This document shows, one piece after another, positions 58,761-64,000 of a stretch of 64,000 nucleotides of DNA (within the stretch, counting starts at the first letter, position 1; the number at the start of each line of letters is the position of its first letter). A model generated the notes under the pieces. It was not told where the DNA came from. It did not search any database and was given only the letters and a program-made list of their open reading frames with translations. This DNA comes from Breviolum minutum Mf 1.05b.01 (taxonomy: Eukaryota > Sar > Dinophyceae > Suessiales > Symbiodiniaceae), in NCBI GenBank assembly GCA_000507305.1, contig DF239137.1, forward strand, positions 160,138 to 224,137, written 5' to 3'. The position numbers and the translations under genes were made by a program.

Positions 58761-60740
58761 CACGCTTCACTTACGCTCATAGTCGTTCTTAAATGCGTTT
58801 AGCGATTCTGCTCGCTGTTATTATACTGGTATGTAATACACAAGAAAAACCGAAACCCAGCGAATTCTGCTACAGTGTTGCTTTTGCTTCTGCATCTTCC
58901 ATTTTGCAACATCAACATCTGTCCTCAGCAGGCCCTTGTCGTCCAAGTGGCATAGACCAAAGGAACCACGGTGCCGTAGATCACTGTGAGGGTCAGAATA
59001 GTCTTGGCATAGAGCGACATGTCCACACTGGCCCTCAGTGTCATGACTTTATCAACTCCCATTGGTTTGGGGGAATGATTATCACACTGACCTGCCAACA
59101 ACGGGAGCTGATTGTTCATCAATGGGCCTATCTAGTAACTAGTGATTAGTGACAAAGAGGCACGATTTTTATGATGATAAATGATGGTGACAACAATCAT
59201 CATGCGGATGACAAATGTAAAGAAAAGTCATGGCTCGAAGTACATGGTCTGGTGTACACCGATGGTATTATTGATGCAAGATCGTGGATAGTAACTTGGA
59301 TATACTTGAAAAGGCTTCTCCGCGAAATCGCCCGAATCTCCAAAGAAGGTGTATACTGTATCTATCCAGAAGCAATGGTATATCCGTAAATTGCTCAAAA
59401 AATGGCAGCTGGTTTTCGGTTTCATCACCATTTTGTGTCGAACACCCACATCTTCTTCTCCGTGGCCGAGAAGCAAATCTCCTACCAAACGACTCATGAT
59501 TCGACCCACCGGTTGCTTGTCCTCGAAAAGATCGGATTGATGTGTGGCATTACATGTGGGGAGTCGGAAGGGCTAAAGATCAAAATGGCCCGGCACTGTT
59601 TGATGCGCGTGCTGCCAGTGTCATGTTTGAAGTTGGGTGCTTGCCAGCGCTGAGTCAAAACAAATATTGTCGAAATCTGATGAAATTGAATAAAATTGGC
59701 ACACGGGTTCATGTTACTGGTACATCATACGTGTGTTGAAGTGTTGAAAAACACGATTGCACGTTGCCAAAGAAGAGCTTGGCTGCAGTACGAATCTGAG
59801 AAAAAAAAACGCACGGATACATGTACAGCACAAATAGCAAATAAGACTGTTGCCATTCAGTTTCCACGCGGTCAAAATTGCGCTTCCTTCGCTTGCCTTC
59901 TTTTTCACGCAATCTGCAACCGAGCATCAAAGAAACGATCCACAGGTGCTCGAAGCAACCTTGCCACGCGCCACAGGCAGCTACTATACATTTAAGTGAG
60001 TAGTTTCCGATTATAAATCATTTCCTGTTCCTTGCACCCTTGCACCCTCCCAGTACACAATAGAAGCGCCGCGTGGTTAGTCAATGTCAATGCATGGCTC
60101 CGCGCTGAAGACGGAAGGATTTCTTCTCTGGGGCCAACTCCATGTTGCAAGCTTGCTCCATTCTGCCGGTTCATCCTCACCCTTCCAGAGTTCGAAATCG
60201 GACACTGAAGTGACAGGTCAATATGACCCATGTGCACATGTACATGACCTAGTGACCTGGTTCATGTAATACTTATAGAAGGTGAGAGTACATGTCTAAG
60301 ACATCAAAAGACCAAGATTGCGCAGAGTTGGCGGACAAGTTGAGCGAAAAGGGCCCTCTAAACAAATGAGTTCATTGGCCAAGGGATGCAAATAAGATTA
60401 AATGAGTGGGGAACTATGTTGAGACTAGACAGTACCACACATTCGTCTGGCATTACCATAGTCTACCATACTCATAATAGGTCAGAATCTGCCACTGGAG
60501 TGGCAACCAGGCAATTCAGAATATAATCGAAACTGTATTTAAGCGTGCGCTTAATGAGAGAGACGAAGGCAATCAACAATAAATAGGCTATAATTCATAT
60601 ATCATCATATATCATCTATATCATATGTATTTCACATGTATAATGCAAAACTGTATCAGTTTTTCATCTTGAGGTCTGGTTTCCATCATGAGAAATCCCT
60701 CTGAGCGCTCAAGACTACCATGCCACTGCATAGTGGTGAC

Positions 60741-60797
60741 CCCCAATGGGAACTTCAGTGGAATGTCAGCAACAAAAACTTCCCACATGGGCGGCGC
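60741..60797 (-). CDS. Candidate exon, unknown product
   Basis: 57 bases from a TTTCAG^GCG acceptor to a GGGG^GTCACC donor, phase 0 on both sides: APPMWEVFVADIPLKFPLG. Both splice sites are good for this genome, but the family is unknown and the flanking frame is also open, so it could be longer. Confidence 0.35.
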
Positions 60798-60908
60798 CTG
60801 AAACGGAATATACCTCAAACCAAACCACTTGCGAAGTATCTGGGGTTTGGGGGTCACCATCATCCTAGAGCATAGCTGGAGGAATCTGCTTTGAAGACTC
60901 CCCGCCAA

Positions 60909-63239
60909 AAAAGAATTGCCATTGTAATTTGATGGTAATTTGAATCATTCTTTTCTCAACCACCGGCTGAAGCAAATTGACTAGTCTCATTAAACTGAAA
61001 CTCATCTCTCAGCAAAGTATGGCACAATGTGGTCGTAGGAGACCACGTATATATGGTGAAACGGATGCGTGTGTGACCTTCAATCTTTCGACTAGGCGGC
61101 CATCTCATAGCTGGGAGGGTCCGCCCAAAACGTCCTTGGCTTCAGTCGTAGTGCAGCATCTCCTTATCATGATGCAGGCTGCACCCAACTTGAGGAAATA
61201 ACCTTGAATGAACATGATTGAACCATCCTCAAAGACATGAACGAATGCTTACACGCATGGTCAAGCGGCAATATAAGGTGGACTAAACGCTTTTACAAAT
61301 GTATGGTTGATGGCTATGGTCTCATGGACATTGAGGAAAATGCAACGCCAGCCCCTCTATACTCCGCAACAAAAATCAATTTAACATCAACATAAACAAG
61401 CATGCAACATCCACACATCAACAGCAAATCACCACAGCGACTACGACCAAATAGCCAGTTGACAAATCTTTATGATCATGTATGTGCACTTTAGGAATAA
61501 ATCACCACTGAAAAATCCATTTATTCCACCAAGTCTCAATTTCAAAAGAACCCTCTGCCTCTTGCATCCAAGTCAAAAGCATTGATCCTTCACCTTTCTT
61601 GCCGTTCACACTCCTCGTGACGCACCAAAACACACGGTCTTGTTGAAAGGATGGTTGGGTGAGATAAGTGTTTGCGTTTTTCGCATATCACTACAGTACT
61701 TGTTCAGGCCAGTAATCTATTTTGGGGACCTGAACTTCCAGCAAATTTTAATAGGAGCGAAGGGCTCAAAACAAACCATTTGCAGTTTCAGTCAACGAGG
61801 TCGTCAAAGTTTGGGTGCAAATTCCACCCAACTGATTTCGTTTGCATATTCAAAAGCTTCTGGATGTTTCAGCCATGGTTTCCTTCCACAAACTGGTTGC
61901 ATCAACTTTGATTTTTGCCCGGAACTTGATGGAACCATTGAATGGATGGTACATGGTACCAACAAGAAAAAACATATCTCATCTTCACTTACACAAGAAG
62001 GAAGGGCCTCGGCCTGCTCGTTCCATTCATAGTAAGTACATGTGACAGGATCTCATGTATCTCATGGTCAATCACGTACAGTAATATTAATATATGATTT
62101 AGATAATAGAGAGAGAGAGAGAGACAAACATCTTGATAAAACTTGCTAGCTGTATGTATTTGCATGCAAAGTGCAATACGTGCAAGTGAGTGCAATACAT
62201 ACTCCAAAGTGAGGACATTTGATAGAAAAACCACCGAATTCCGTGGAAGATATTTCACGTGATGTAAGAATTTCGATATTGCACTGTCGATCTGTATACT
62301 TATACTGCAGAAGATCTAAAACGCACTGCTGATCTATTCTAAAACATCCTACAAGTGCTGCGTAGGGATAGGGGTAGTATGTAAAGCAGCCACAGCAGCA
62401 GCGTGAGGATGAAATCTCAGCATCAATCTGTCGACAATGACACTGCCATATCTAGCTAAGATAGTCCAACCCCGGCAACACCCATCAACCACAAAACAAA
62501 AATAGCAGACCAACCATGACCAACCACATCAACCACATTGCTAGAGCCGCAAATTGTGCCATTCAATCACTACCATGATATTTCAAACATCCTTGGCGAT
62601 AGACATAATGATACAATGGTGATATCATAAGAATATTGGTCAAAATCAGTGAGCTGGCTATGGCTGAAGCTGGCAATGCAGGCTTGTAAGCAGGTCCTGG
62701 GGAAGATTGAGTTAACACTTCAACGACGTTGGTGGAGTTCAATTCCTACCTGGACCACCCTTTGGTACAGAAAAAAGTGTTCAAAGGTTGTTTTGGTACA
62801 GAATCTGGGTGAATGGTACGCTTTTTTGTTGAGCACTATGAAACGGACACTTTTTTTTTGGGAACCTTGTTTTGGAAGGTTTTTACTGTTTTGCATGAAA
62901 GAGTTCAATATAGGTATGATCATGCTAGTTTTTAACTTACAGCTGGTGTTGGGCTCAAAGCAGCCCCGAAAGTGTGCCTAACACGTCTTCACTGGAAGGT
63001 GGGCGTATGGAATGGCCATGCATTTTCTGGAGTCATTGGAATTTTGGATTTTTGTTTGGTTTCGATCATGCATGGAGACAAAGCTAGCGTGATGTTTGCT
63101 AGGTGCCCCACCTTTTTTCGGAGGAAAAGGCTTGGCACATGGTGCATGGCGATGTCACGCCAGTGAACTGCTTGGTATAGCATGCAGGTGGTGTGATATA
63201 TTGTGGCAAACACAAGTGCCCCTGGCTGGGTGGGCGACA
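60909..63239. other. No gene supported
   Basis: AT-rich, with a GA run at 62107-62122 and a plus-strand 130-codon frame at 61640-62032 that lacks splice support. Several T runs followed by GGG occur at 62770-62870. Confidence 0.35.
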
Positions 63240-63560
63240 TGTGCACGTGTGTGCGCGTGTGTGTTTGCATGCACGACATGGCATGACCACATTCATGTCA
63301 TCACCATGCATGACCATCTGCACTCATGAACATGCATATCCAATTTTGATGATATGTGGTCAAAAACCTGACCTTGGGTCAGTGACCATACATGCATGCC
63401 ACGTTCCTGGCACGCATGACCACACATGGCCTTACCATGCATGATTGCCCATTGACGACCCTTTTTCATACATGTTCACTCATTGCCTTGAGGACTACTT
63501 TCATGCATCGAGTTGAAATTCATGCATGTTGTCATGGAATGAAAGTTTGCATGCATATTG
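63240..63560. repeat. ATGCATG-rich degenerate repeat
   Basis: CATGCATG, CATGACCA and GCATGACC motifs recur densely; many are self-complementary. Confidence 0.6.
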
Positions 63561-63923
63561 TCATATGGGTCGTTGGAATGTTGGTACCTGTAGCACATGG
63601 ATGTGGCGACATGTGCAGGAAAAATCAATGTTGATCCTGCACAGAGTGACAAAAAAGTCTTCTCACGAATGCCAATGGGTGATACGTGGGATGATGCTGA
63701 GTCAGCATTTTTTTTATAATTCTTCGGGTGCGAAAATACCTGATAGTTGGTACAGTTGCATGAAAGAGTTTTTACGTGATTTGCTTACTGCATGGCCGCA
63801 GATGAATCTGTAGTGACAGATCGCATTCATGTCCGTAGCAGCGCCATGTAGGTTTACCAATATGTACAGCTGCTATAAATTTGGAGCTGCAATGACCTGA
63901 TCGCAGGTTATGTGGAAAATTCA

Positions 63924-63984
63924 AAACCGCAAACGGGCGCAAAAAAAACGCAAAACGGACGCAAAAAACCGCAAACGGGCGCAA
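63924..63984. repeat. CGCAAACGGGCGCAAAA tandem repeat at the right edge
   Basis: Three imperfect copies of CCGCAAACGGGCGCAAAAA, about 18-20 bp each. The last copy is followed by only about 16 bases of window, so the array may continue. Confidence 0.7.
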
Positions 63985-64000
63985 TTTGAAAAAGTGTTTG

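Overview
This window looks like nuclear DNA of a dinoflagellate (Suessiales/Symbiodiniaceae-like). The reasons are a sparse, intron-rich layout, very small exons, splice donors of the G^GC, G^GA and G^GT kinds joined to AG^G acceptors, long simple repeats, and a Ty1/copia element with extra domains. The species call is inference. No bacterial-style operons, rRNA, tRNA or CRISPR arrays were seen. Exons were found by eye from reading frame, splice dinucleotides and matching intron phase, so boundaries may be off by a few bases.

Left end (1-4.1 kb, minus strand): exons that join in phase encode the N-terminal part of an MCM2-like replicative helicase subunit. They start at an ATG at 4124, immediately behind an AG acceptor. 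Further phase-compatible exons run off the left edge, but I cannot match them to MCM2.

6.84-14.87 kb (minus strand): a complete, apparently young LTR retrotransposon of 8029 bp. It has identical 153-bp TG...CA LTRs, a 5-bp CAATC target-site duplication and a tRNA primer-binding site 1 nt inside the 5' LTR. ORF1 holds Gag, a zinc knuckle, an aspartic-protease-like region and a topoisomerase-type C4 zinc finger. ORF2, in the -1 frame, holds a cytosine-methyltransferase-like domain, then integrase, reverse transcriptase and RNase H in copia order. The methyltransferase-like domain is the most striking feature of the window.

14.9-41 kb: mostly non-coding, with microsatellites (AGT/CGT, GATA/GACA, TGTGATG) and scattered unrecognised candidate exons on both strands.

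41.5-49.3 kb (minus strand): the nucleotide-binding domain of an ABC transporter (ABCC-like), broken into exons of about 25-116 nt. Walker A, Q-loop, signature, Walker B, D-loop and H-loop appear in the right order. A possible exon of the region before the membrane domain lies near 54.4 kb. From there to 64 kb I see microsatellites, one candidate exon at 60.7 kb, an ATGCATG-rich stretch and a GC-rich tandem repeat at the right edge.
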